Origin: an uncultured Clostridia bacterium | GTDB taxonomy: Bacteria; Bacillota; Clostridia; TANB77; CAG-508 | DNA: 44,944 bases | Direction: 5' to 3' | NCBI GenBank assembly: GCA_944392175.1 | Contig: CALXVT010000009.1 | Location: 1-44,944 of the forward strand | Part shown: positions 15,891-23,297 of the stretch, in pieces | Position numbering within the stretch: the first letter of the stretch is position 1 | Layout of the letters: each line of letters opens with the position of its first letter | Made by a program: the position numbers and the translations under genes | Notes under the pieces: generated by a model | Told to the model about the DNA's origin: nothing | The model's database searches: none | The model's input: only the letters and a program-made list of their open reading frames with translations

Positions 15891-16997
15891 TTATTCTATA
15901 AATATTGCTTTTTGTCTTCTTCCACTTATATTTAATAATAATGCAATTAACACAAAATTTGTAAGCAATGAACTTCCTCCATAACTAACAAATGGTAATG
16001 GTACACCAGTTATTGGCAATAATCCCATTGTCATACCTATATTTTCTAACATATGGAATAAAAATATTCCAGCTATCCCAATTGCTATATATGAACCTAA
16101 ATCATCTTTAGCTGTTTTAGCAACATAAACCGCTTTGGTAATAAGTACAACATAGAGTACAATTACTGCTCCTGCTACTACAAATCCCATTTCTTCTCCT
16201 ATAACTGAAAAAATAAAGTCTGTTGTTTTAGGATATAGGAAACCTAATTGTGTTTGATTTCCTTTAAGTAATCCCATACCTGTAAGTTTTCCAGCTCCTA
16301 TTGCTAATTTTGATTGTGTTAGATTGTATCCAGACCCACGTGGATCTGATTCTGGATTTAAGAATACATTTATTCTTTCTTTTGCATGATCTGGCAAAAC
16401 AAAGAAATATAAGATTGGAACTGCAATTACTACTAATAGAATTGCTCCTATTATATATTTTTTATTTATACCTGCTGTAAATAGCATCATTACAGTAGCA
16501 ACTATAAATGCCATTGCTGTACCATAATCAGGTTGTTTTATAATTAATAGAAGTGGAACTGCAACAATTGCAAGTATTGTTAATAGTTTAGTTGGCTTGT
16601 TTATATTATTTTTATCTTTTTCTTGAATCTTACACATTGCCATTGCCAAAAATAAAATTACAATTATTTTAGCAAATTCTGCTGGTTGAATAGAAAAAAA
16701 TCCTAAATTAAACCAACTACTAGCACCATTAATCGGATTAGTAAATAGGACTCCTATTAATAAAACCAGTATTATTCCATATAGTATTGGCGATATTTTC
16801 GCAATAGATTCATAATCTATAAATATAATTATAAAAACTACTGGTATACATACAACAAACCAAATTATTTGTCTTTGCAAACTATCATCTGATGAATCAT
16901 AGGTTGCCGAAAATAGTGCAATCATTCCTATTATAGATAGTATAATACAACATATAAAAATTCCCCAGTCTACATTTTTTAAAATCTTTCTTTTCAT
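15891..16997 (-). CDS. rodA: RodA, SEDS-family peptidoglycan glycosyltransferase
   Basis: A 368-residue membrane protein with about ten helices. SEDS proteins polymerise lipid II, and RodA works with a class B PBP in cell elongation. Diagnostic segments include SQPAEFAK-like IQPAEFAKI (about 105-113), KQPDYGTAM with the catalytic-region Asp (about 155), GYNLTQSKLAIGAGKLTGMG (about 223-242), FIFSVIGEEMGF, and the C-terminal ITGVPLPFVSYGGSS. The third gene of minD-minE-rodA, 44 bases after minE, an arrangement common in Clostridia. RodA is favoured over SpoVE/FtsW by this context. Confidence 0.93.
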   Translation of the reverse strand: MKRKILKNVDWGIFICCIILSIIGMIALFSATYDSSDDSLQRQIIWFVVCIPVVFIIIFIDYESIAKISPILYGIILVLLIGVLFTNPINGASSWFNLGFFSIQPAEFAKIIVILFLAMAMCKIQEKDKNNINKPTKLLTILAIVAVPLLLIIKQPDYGTAMAFIVATVMMLFTAGINKKYIIGAILLVVIAVPILYFFVLPDHAKERINVFLNPESDPRGSGYNLTQSKLAIGAGKLTGMGLLKGNQTQLGFLYPKTTDFIFSVIGEEMGFVVAGAVIVLYVVLITKAVYVAKTAKDDLGSYIAIGIAGIFLFHMLENIGMTMGLLPITGVPLPFVSYGGSSLLTNFVLIALLLNISGRRQKAIFIE

Positions 16998-17041
16998 ATT
17001 TCTTCCTTTTCGTAAAAAATTTGTTTATTATACATCCTTAT

Positions 17042-17698
17042 TTATTTTTTAGTTTTCTTTGACTTCTTTTTACTTTTATTTTCAACTTTAGTTTTATCTT
17101 TTGGTGTATTTTCTTCTTTTTTATCGTCTTCCTTTAATTGTTTCTCTTCTTTGACTTCTTTTTTCTCGTTATCAACATTATCTTCTTTATCTATTTTTTC
17201 TTTCTCTTTTACTTCTTTATTATTTTCTTCTGGAATTTCATCAACATTATTTTCTTCACTAACTTCTTCTTTTTCTTTTATTTCTTTATTTTTATCAGCT
17301 TCTTTGTTTTCTTCTTTTTCTTCTTTCTCTTCCTCTACTTCTTTCTTATCTTCTTTATCATTTTTTTCTTCTTTATCTATATCTTTCTCTGCTTTCATCT
17401 GTTCTGTGTGCTTAATACTAACAATTGGAATATTAGCATATAGTGCTGGAGCACCGGTAGTTCCATCTTCATTAGATTTATTTTCTAAGCGCACATCTAT
17501 TGCATTTTCATCTACATCTATATATTTCTTAATAACTTCTATTATTTCTTGCTTCATCATTTCTAAGAAGTCAGCAGATACATTAGCTCTATCTTGCATT
17601 AAAACTAAATGTAGTCTTTCTTTAGCTGTATCTTTATTTTGTTCTTCTTCTTCTTTGTTCATTAATCTTTTGAAAAAGCTTACTATTCCATCAAACAT
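17042..17698 (-). CDS. minE: MinE with a long Lys/Glu-rich C-terminal extension
   Basis: A 218-residue protein. Residues 1-100 are an ordinary MinE: N-terminal membrane/MinD-binding segment MFDGIVSFFKRL, LHLVLMQDRANVS (29-41), the helix EMMKQEIIEVIKKYIDVDE and the final strand NIPIVSI. MinE stimulates MinD ATPase and drives Min oscillation that places the division site. Residues 101-218 are a low-complexity tail made almost wholly of Lys and Glu/Asp, ending KSKKKSKKTKK, which is more than the usual total length of MinE (about 90). The tail is likely disordered or a charged single helix; its role is unknown. It lies 21 bases after minD in the same operon. Confidence 0.93.
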   Translation of the reverse strand: MFDGIVSFFKRLMNKEEEEQNKDTAKERLHLVLMQDRANVSADFLEMMKQEIIEVIKKYIDVDENAIDVRLENKSNEDGTTGAPALYANIPIVSIKHTEQMKAEKDIDKEEKNDKEDKKEVEEEKEEKEENKEADKNKEIKEKEEVSEENNVDEIPEENNKEVKEKEKIDKEDNVDNEKKEVKEEKQLKEDDKKEENTPKDKTKVENKSKKKSKKTKK

Positions 17699-17719
17699 AC
17701 TTTTAACCCTCCAACTGTG

Positions 17720-18514
17720 TTATTTTCTTTTAAAGAATCTTTTTATCGCTGCCCAGAAGCCTTTTTCTCTTCCTGGTATTGTTACTTCTATGTTTTCTCC
17801 TAAAATTCTTTTTGCTGCCTCCATATAAGCTTTTCCTGAAGGTGCTTTTCTGTTAGATATTACAGGTTCTCCTTTATTAGTTTGGGTAATAACATATTCA
17901 TCATCTGGAACTACTCCTAATAAATCTATTGATAATAAATCAACTATATCATCAACATCCATCATCTTACCTTTTCTAACCATTTCTGGTCTTAATTTAT
18001 TAATTATAAGCTGAGGATTTCTAATTTCTGAAGATTCTAATAATCCTATAATTCTATCTGCATCTCTTATTGCAGATATCTCTGGCATAGTTACTACTAT
18101 TGCTCTATCAGCTCCAGCTATAGCATTTTTAAATCCTTGTTCAATTCCTGCTGGACAATCTATTAAAATATAGTCAAATTCTTCTTTTAATTTTTCTACT
18201 AACTTTTTCATTTGTTCTTCACTTATTGCACTTTTATCTCTTGTTTGGGCTGCTGGTAATAGGAATAATTCTTGGAAACGTTTATCTTTTATTAAAGCTT
18301 GTCTTAGCTTACATTTTTCTTCTACTACATCTACTATGTCATAAACAATTCTATTTTCTAACCCCATTACGACATCTAAGTTACGAAGACCAATATCTGT
18401 ATCTACTAATACTACTTTTTTTCCTTCTAATGCTAGGGCAGAACCTAAATTAGCAGTTGTAGTTGTTTTTCCTACTCCTCCTTTACCAGATGTTATAACT
18501 ATTACTTCTCCCAT
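17720..18514 (-). CDS. minD: Septum-site determining ATPase MinD
   Basis: A 264-residue deviant-Walker P-loop ATPase. Walker A GKGGVGKTTTTANLG is at 10-24, switch I/II regions around VDTDIGLRNLD (38-48) and IDCPAGIEQGF, and an amphipathic membrane-targeting helix at the C-terminus (FWAAIKRFFKRK). ATP-bound MinD dimerises on the membrane and recruits MinC and MinE. AAGGAGG precedes the ATG, and a consensus promoter lies about 60 bases upstream. It is the first gene of minD-minE-rodA. minC, usually just upstream in Clostridia, is not present; the upstream gene is unrelated and ends in a terminator. Confidence 0.97.
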   Translation of the reverse strand: MGEVIVITSGKGGVGKTTTTANLGSALALEGKKVVLVDTDIGLRNLDVVMGLENRIVYDIVDVVEEKCKLRQALIKDKRFQELFLLPAAQTRDKSAISEEQMKKLVEKLKEEFDYILIDCPAGIEQGFKNAIAGADRAIVVTMPEISAIRDADRIIGLLESSEIRNPQLIINKLRPEMVRKGKMMDVDDIVDLLSIDLLGVVPDDEYVITQTNKGEPVISNRKAPSGKAYMEAAKRILGENIEVTIPGREKGFWAAIKRFFKRK

Positions 18515-18573
18515 ATTACTTCCTCCTTAAAGCTAGTATCAATTAGCTTTTATACATAAAATTTGACATTACT

Positions 18574-18602
18574 ATAATATATGAAATCTTTTAAAAAGTC
18601 AA
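18574..18602 (-). promoter_or_regulatory. Sigma-A type promoter for minD-minE-rodA
   Basis: On the minus strand, TTGACT (18597-18602), a 17-base spacer and TATTAT (18574-18579), about 60 bases before the minD ATG. It shows the min operon starts at minD. Confidence 0.7.
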
Positions 18603-18663
18603 TGTTAGAAACCTTATTTGCGTAAGATTTATGAGTTTTTTTGATATTTATTACATAAAAGAA

Positions 18664-18688
18664 AAAAGCGGAAACCAGTTCCGCTTTT
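18664..18688 (-). terminator. Intrinsic terminator of the 505-residue unknown gene
   Basis: A 10-bp GC-containing stem (AAAAGCGGAA / TTCCGCTTTT), 5-base loop, then further T on the minus strand. It is 12 bases past the stop codon. Confidence 0.85.
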
Positions 18689-18699
18689 CTCTTTTTAAA

Positions 18700-20217
18700 T
18701 TAAATTGTTGAGTTCTCACACAAAAAACAAAAAAGCTTTATATGCTTTTCAGCAACTCCTTTTTTTCTTTGGGCATCAAGCATAAGATTTTTATCAAGAT
18801 TTACTCTTGAATTAATCCTTAGAGCTTTCATAAGTTCGTTATATTTAGAGCTTAATTCAGCCTCCTCTTCTGTTTTTTCAACAGACATTTTATATGCTAG
18901 TGCATATGTGCATAATTCTAGCATATTAGGATTTAACTTTTTAGCAGAATTTAATGAGTAATTTATTGCTATGCTATTTGTGTAATTCACAAATTCAAAA
19001 TCAGCATGTTCATATTTTTGATAAATCTCATCCATGTATTTTACCTCTAAATTTATTCTTAATAAATTAAAAAAGAAAATCCAATCTTCCTTATGAACTC
19101 CTTTTTTTAACAGAATTTCTTCGATTACTCTTTGTGAGAATTTAAACATCCTTACATATGAATAAATTTCTTGTAAAATAGGTTCATTTTCTTCTGGTTT
19201 ATCAAAAATATTAGCACTAACTCCTTTTAAGTCTGCTTCAATCTTTTTGCTTATTTTAGAAGCAAGATTTACTGCTTCGTTTATAACGATATTTCTGCCC
19301 TCTTTTGGAAGTTCGTAAAATAGCCGTATATGCATACTGAAATTCATCAATATTCCAGATGCAATATTGAAATAGTAGTTTTCATCTACTAATTTCTTCC
19401 CAGCATCAGACATACCTTCCAGCAATTCCTTATATAGGAATTCGTCTACTTCCCCATATGTATAATCTTTAATAATCTTACCGGTATTTTGCCAGTAATC
19501 CCTGAATAATGGGTCCATTTTTTTTGTAATTCTTACCAAAGCCCAATATATATTTCTGTTTAATAAAATAGTATATACTGTGCTTTCAAAGAAAGGATAG
19601 ACTATCGAATTAAGTAAAACCATATAGTAATACTTAATTAGATTTTTCTCCTTAGCAGAAAGTTTATGCTGTTCTATCATTGGTAAAACTTCCTCGGGGA
19701 ATTCCATTCCAGAAAAATCAGAACTTGATGTAATTGTTCCAGCTTCAACTGTAGTATCTGGATCAATCGCATGAAGTGCTATTTCTGTAATAGGCTTTTC
19801 TTCACGCATCCAATTTATAAAGCCTTCTGAAAGAATCTCTTCATAAATTTTAAGGCTCTCGTTTTTGTCAAGCCCCTCAATGATTGGTTGAAGGTCAATT
19901 CCCTTTATTATTTTGAGTGCCAGCTTTTCATATTCAACAAATGCTCTTATTCTATATTTTTGAGCATTGTTCATGTCTGCAAAAAATACTTCTGTAGTAT
20001 TTTTGCGTAGTCTTCTTAAAGATGGATTAATTATCGTCTGCACAAATATCTTTTCACATGATATTACTGACATTGTGCTTTGTTTCTCATCCATCTTTCG
20101 TTCTTCTGCTTCTTCCTGTGTGTCACTCTGAATCGATACAATTGAATGTTTTAAATCTCCAAAATACCGACTAAATAATGTTTGTTCCTTAGGCCTTACT
20201 TTTGTTCTTATAATCAT
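18700..20217 (-). CDS. Unrecognised 505-residue helical protein, probably acquired
   Basis: I do not recognise this family. The protein appears soluble and mostly alpha-helical, with no signal peptide, membrane helix or nucleotide-binding motif. Two segments share a motif: KKGVHKEDWIFFFNLL (about 377-392) and, at the C-terminus, QRKKGVAEKHIKLFCFLCE (about 482-500). The same motif ends the neighbouring 176-residue protein. Codon use differs from the window: CGG (absent from host-like genes) is used at least twice, and GC is visibly higher. AAAGGAGG lies 9 bases before the ATG. It has its own promoter, near-identical to that of the neighbour, and its own terminator. An accessory function carried on a mobile or recently gained segment is an inference; no transposase or integrase is adjacent. 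Confidence 0.8.
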   Translation of the reverse strand: MIIRTKVRPKEQTLFSRYFGDLKHSIVSIQSDTQEEAEERKMDEKQSTMSVISCEKIFVQTIINPSLRRLRKNTTEVFFADMNNAQKYRIRAFVEYEKLALKIIKGIDLQPIIEGLDKNESLKIYEEILSEGFINWMREEKPITEIALHAIDPDTTVEAGTITSSSDFSGMEFPEEVLPMIEQHKLSAKEKNLIKYYYMVLLNSIVYPFFESTVYTILLNRNIYWALVRITKKMDPLFRDYWQNTGKIIKDYTYGEVDEFLYKELLEGMSDAGKKLVDENYYFNIASGILMNFSMHIRLFYELPKEGRNIVINEAVNLASKISKKIEADLKGVSANIFDKPEENEPILQEIYSYVRMFKFSQRVIEEILLKKGVHKEDWIFFFNLLRINLEVKYMDEIYQKYEHADFEFVNYTNSIAINYSLNSAKKLNPNMLELCTYALAYKMSVEKTEEEAELSSKYNELMKALRINSRVNLDKNLMLDAQRKKGVAEKHIKLFCFLCENSTI

Positions 20218-20265
20218 AAAATCATTCCTCCTTTAGACCTAATTTCAACTTGTTTTGACATTAGA

Positions 20266-20294
20266 ATTATAACACAGAACTTGTTTTATGTCTA
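20266..20294 (-). promoter_or_regulatory. Promoter of the 505-residue gene, twin of the neighbour's promoter
   Basis: On the minus strand, TAGACA (20289-20294), a 17-base spacer and TATAAT (20266-20271). The stretch GTAGACATAAAACAAG covering the -35 box is shared, with one mismatch, with the promoter of the 176-residue gene. Conservation beyond the boxes suggests a common operator or a recent duplication. Confidence 0.75.
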
Positions 20295-20320
20295 CCTAGG
20301 TTTTGCATTTATAATTTAAA

Positions 20321-20358
20321 AAAACGTGCGGTATAGATCTTACTTCGTTCCATACCGC
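20321..20358 (-). terminator. Intrinsic terminator of the 176-residue unknown gene
   Basis: GCGGTAT / ATACCGC stem (20328-20334 and 20352-20358) followed on the minus strand, after ACG, by seven T. It separates the two unknown genes into single-gene transcripts. Confidence 0.75.
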
Positions 20359-20366
20359 TTCTCTGA

Positions 20367-20897
20367 TTAATATCTAAGGATTTTCAAATCATAAATTTGA
20401 CTTTCTTCAATTACAAATTTGAAAATTCTTATTATGTTTTCGTGAACTCCCTTTTTCCTTTGTTGTTCGATAAAATCGACACCAACTCCCTTTTCTTCCA
20501 TAATCCTTTTTATAAGATTACGAATAGAATCTTTTGGATAAATAGTCTGATTGTACAGCATAATGAATATTGCAAGTTTATCCAAATCTGCACTCATTTT
20601 TACTGCATCATCCAAGGAATATTCATCCAAAAACTCATTAATCTTAACATAGATTAATGGCTTATTAGATTCAGTCCTCAGCTGCCTAAATTCCTTAAGT
20701 GTCTTATAAGCATTTTCTGCAAATTCAGGATTCACCAAAACATTCAATAAATTATTTAAGAAGTTCTTGTCTTCAAATGTAATAGAGTATAAGTTTTTTG
20801 AAAGCATCTCTTCAAAATCCTCAGGATTTTTGACCGCATACTCAATTACTCTTTTAAACTTTTCCCGTTCCTTCTTAGTTTTTAAAATGGATGACAT
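20367..20897 (-). CDS. Unrecognised 176-residue helical protein, related at its C-terminus to the neighbour
   Basis: I do not recognise this family. It is charged, helical and apparently cytoplasmic. Its C-terminus QQRKKGVHENIIRIFKFVIEES (about 145-166) matches the C-terminal motif of the 505-residue protein downstream, so the two are probably members of one family or share a functional module. It uses the codon CGG (in KKERE, near residue 12), unlike host genes of the window. AGGAGG is 10 bases before the ATG, and a consensus promoter with the shared 16-base element lies upstream. The pair is flanked by the min operon and porCDAB, which are both ordinary chromosomal genes. Confidence 0.8.
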   Translation of the reverse strand: MSSILKTKKEREKFKRVIEYAVKNPEDFEEMLSKNLYSITFEDKNFLNNLLNVLVNPEFAENAYKTLKEFRQLRTESNKPLIYVKINEFLDEYSLDDAVKMSADLDKLAIFIMLYNQTIYPKDSIRNLIKRIMEEKGVGVDFIEQQRKKGVHENIIRIFKFVIEESQIYDLKILRY

Positions 20898-20937
20898 ATT
20901 GTATTTCCTCCTTCTTTAAACTGTTTTTGTCTGCTTA

Positions 20938-20966
20938 ATTATATCACGTCGCTCGTTTTATGTCTA
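20938..20966 (-). promoter_or_regulatory. Promoter of the 176-residue gene, twin of the 505-residue gene's promoter
   Basis: On the minus strand, TAGACA (20961-20966), a 17-base spacer and TATAAT (20938-20943). It shares GTAGACATAAAACRAG with the promoter at 20266-20294, while the rest of the spacer differs. Confidence 0.75.
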
Positions 20967-21012
20967 CTTTAATTTGCTCTTTTTTAATGACCATTTATTC
21001 TAAGAAATCTGC

Positions 21013-21041
21013 TTGACACTTACGGCTTTTAAGAATATACT
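21013..21041 (+). promoter_or_regulatory. Strong sigma-A promoter for porCDAB
   Basis: TTGACA (21013-21018), exactly 17 bases, then TATACT (21036-21041). It is the best match to consensus in the window, as expected for a highly expressed central-metabolism operon. Confidence 0.85.
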
Positions 21042-21092
21042 TTAGGTGTATATTTATACGTAAATTTACTAAAAGGAGGTAATTTCAAACCA

Positions 21093-21674
21093 ATGAACGA
21101 TTTAATTGAAATTAGATGGCACGGTAGAGGTGGTCAAGGTGCAAAAACAGCTTCTTTACTATTAGCTGATGCAGCATTTAACACAGGAAAATATATTCAA
21201 GGATTTCCTGAATATGGTGCTGAAAGAATGGGTGCACCAATAACTGCTTACAACAGAATTAGTACAACACCTATTAGAATACATTGTAATATTTACAATC
21301 CAGATTATGTAGTTGTTGTTGATGACACATTATTAAATTCTGTAGATGTTACTGCAGGTTTAAAAGAATCTGGAGCAATCATTATTAATAGCACGAAAGA
21401 TGGTGAAACATTAAAAAAATTACTAAAAGGATATAAAGGACATATATATACAATAGATGCAAGAACTGTATCTGTAGAAGCTTTAGGAAAATATTTTCCA
21501 AATACTCCTATGCTTGCTGCAGTTGTTAAAGTTACAGGAATTATTCCAGAAAAAGAATTCCTAGAAGATATGAAAGGTTCTTTCAAACATAAATTTGCAA
21601 AAAAACCAGAAGTTATAGATGGAAATATGAAAGCATTAGAAATAGCTTTACAAAAAGTTGTACAAGTACAATAA
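21093..21674 (+). CDS. porC: Pyruvate:ferredoxin oxidoreductase, gamma subunit
   Basis: A 193-residue subunit of the four-part 2-oxoacid:ferredoxin oxidoreductase that oxidises pyruvate to acetyl-CoA and CO2, reducing ferredoxin. The family motif IRWHGRGGQGAKTAS is at residues 6-20, followed by FPEYGAERMGAP (about 38-49) and YVVVVDDTLL. It is the first gene of porC-porD-porA-porB. AGGAGG lies 13 bases before the ATG, slightly far. Pyruvate rather than branched-chain oxoacid specificity is taken from the alpha and beta subunits. A hairpin follows in the 121-base gap before porD. Confidence 0.93.
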   Translation: MNDLIEIRWHGRGGQGAKTASLLLADAAFNTGKYIQGFPEYGAERMGAPITAYNRISTTPIRIHCNIYNPDYVVVVDDTLLNSVDVTAGLKESGAIIINSTKDGETLKKLLKGYKGHIYTIDARTVSVEALGKYFPNTPMLAAVVKVTGIIPEKEFLEDMKGSFKHKFAKKPEVIDGNMKALEIALQKVVQVQ

Positions 21675-21744
21675 TTTCATACTTTCTAAATTTAATTAAA
21701 TACTTTAGTGGTATACCAAAAGTTCGATAGCAAACATAATTTTT

Positions 21745-21777
21745 GAACTTTAAGTTCTGTCTCTAAAGTTCATTTTT
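21745..21777 (+). promoter_or_regulatory. Intercistronic hairpin between porC and porD
   Basis: GAACTTTA (21745-21752) pairs with TAAAGTTC (21764-21771), followed by five T. It could be a partial terminator or an mRNA-stability element that lowers downstream expression or protects the porDAB message. A leftward AGTTC could compete for part of the stem. Confidence 0.45.
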
Positions 21778-21795
21778 CAAGAAAGGAGTATAAAA

Positions 21796-22101
21796 ATGGA
21801 TAAAACAAACATTAATAATACAACTCCAATGGAAGATATGACAATTGGAGGAACAATATATAATGCTGGAAATTCTCGTGAAGTAAAAACTGGAGATTGG
21901 AGAAGCATGAGACCCGTTTTCGATAGTGAAAAATGTAAACAATGTGGTTTATGTTTCCCAGTATGTCCAGAAAATGCAATTCCAGTTGGACAAGATATGA
22001 AAAGAACAGATTTTAATTACGATTACTGCAAAGGATGTGGCGTTTGTGCCAAAGTTTGTCCTTTTAAAGCAATTACTATGGAAGAGGAGGGAATTGAATA
22101 A
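21796..22101 (+). CDS. porD: Pyruvate:ferredoxin oxidoreductase, delta subunit (2x[4Fe-4S])
   Basis: A 101-residue ferredoxin-like subunit with two cluster motifs, CKQCGLCFPVCP (about 50-61) and CKGCGVCAKVCP (about 79-90). It carries electrons from the thiamine-diphosphate site to free ferredoxin. The N-terminal 45 residues (including TGDWRSMRP) are typical of PorD/VorD. AAAGGAG precedes the ATG. Its stop codon overlaps the porA start (TAATG), so the two are translationally coupled. Confidence 0.95.
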   Translation: MDKTNINNTTPMEDMTIGGTIYNAGNSREVKTGDWRSMRPVFDSEKCKQCGLCFPVCPENAIPVGQDMKRTDFNYDYCKGCGVCAKVCPFKAITMEEEGIE

Positions 22102-23297
22102 TGAGTATTAGAGAACGTTTAAGTGGTAATGAAGCAGCAGCTACAGCTATGAAACAAATTAATCCAGACGTTGTTGCAGCATTCCCTATTACACCATCAA
22201 CAGAAATACCTCAATATTTTTCTACTTTTGTTAGCAATGGTGCTGTTGATACAGAATTTGTTGCAGTAGAAAGTGAACATAGTGCAATGAGTGCTTGTAT
22301 TGGTGCTGAAGCTGCAGGTGCTAGAGCTATGACAGCTACATCTGCAAATGGTTTATCATTCATGTGGGAAATGATATATATAGCATCTTCATTACGTTTA
22401 CCTATCGTAATGTCTCTTGTAAACAGAGCAGTATCTGGACCATTAAATATTCATAATGATCACTCAGATGCTATGGGAGTTCGTGATGCTGGATGGATAA
22501 TGTTATTTTCAGAAAGCAATCAAGAAGCTTATGATAATTTATTAATGGCTCACAGAATTGCAGAACATAAAGATGTATTATTACCATTAATGGTATGCCA
22601 AGATGGATTTATTACATCACATTCTATTGAAACAATAGAATTATTAGAAGATGATAAGGTAAAAGAATTTGTTGGTACATATAAACCAGAACATTATTTA
22701 TTAAATAGTAAAGAACCTATTTCTATGGGACCTTTAGATTTACAAGGATATCTATTTGAGCATAAAGCTCAACAATCACAAGCTATGAAAAATGCTAAAA
22801 AAGTTATTTTAGAAGTAGCTGAAGAATTTGAAAAATTAACTGGTAGAAAATATGGTTTATTTGAAGAATACAAATTAGATGATGCAGATGTTGCAATAGT
22901 TTGTATGAACTCTACTGCTGGAACAACAAAATTTGTAGTTGATGAATTACGTAAAAAAGGAATAAAAGCAGGACTATTAAAAGTTCGTGTTTTCAGACCA
23001 TTCCCAGCAGAAGAAATTGCAAAGGCTTTAGCTAATGTAAAAGCAGTTGCTGTTTTAGATAAATCTGATTCTTTAAATGGTGCTGGTGGTGCATTATTTA
23101 CAGATGTTACATCAGGAATGTATGTAAACAATATTCATGTACCTACAGTAAGCTATATTTATGGAATCGGTGGAAGAGATACTAAAACAGATGATATTGA
23201 AAAAGTTTACAATGATTTATTAGAAATTGTAGAAACAGGAAAAATAGATAATCCATATAGACATTTAGGATTAAGAACGAAAGGAGCTGAAAAATAA
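22101..23297 (+). CDS. porA: Pyruvate:ferredoxin oxidoreductase, alpha subunit
   Basis: A 398-residue subunit with domain I/II of the PFOR fold. Visible are AAFPITPSTEIP (about 26-37), VAVESEHSAMSACIGAEAAGAR with the conserved Glu that activates thiamine diphosphate, TATSANGLSFMWE, and NIHNDHSDAMGVRDAGWI, which is diagnostic for the pyruvate enzyme. The C-terminal half has the transketolase-like KVRVFRPFPAEEI. It overlaps porD by one base at its start and porB by one base at its end, so the operon is tightly coupled. Confidence 0.95.
   Translation: MSIRERLSGNEAAATAMKQINPDVVAAFPITPSTEIPQYFSTFVSNGAVDTEFVAVESEHSAMSACIGAEAAGARAMTATSANGLSFMWEMIYIASSLRLPIVMSLVNRAVSGPLNIHNDHSDAMGVRDAGWIMLFSESNQEAYDNLLMAHRIAEHKDVLLPLMVCQDGFITSHSIETIELLEDDKVKEFVGTYKPEHYLLNSKEPISMGPLDLQGYLFEHKAQQSQAMKNAKKVILEVAEEFEKLTGRKYGLFEEYKLDDADVAIVCMNSTAGTTKFVVDELRKKGIKAGLLKVRVFRPFPAEEIAKALANVKAVAVLDKSDSLNGAGGALFTDVTSGMYVNNIHVPTVSYIYGIGGRDTKTDDIEKVYNDLLEIVETGKIDNPYRHLGLRTKGAEK

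Noticed and set aside
17138..17828. Long plus-strand open frames rich in Phe and Ser opposite minE
   Set aside because: They are mirror images of the Lys/Glu-rich tail of MinE and have no ribosome sites or domain signals.
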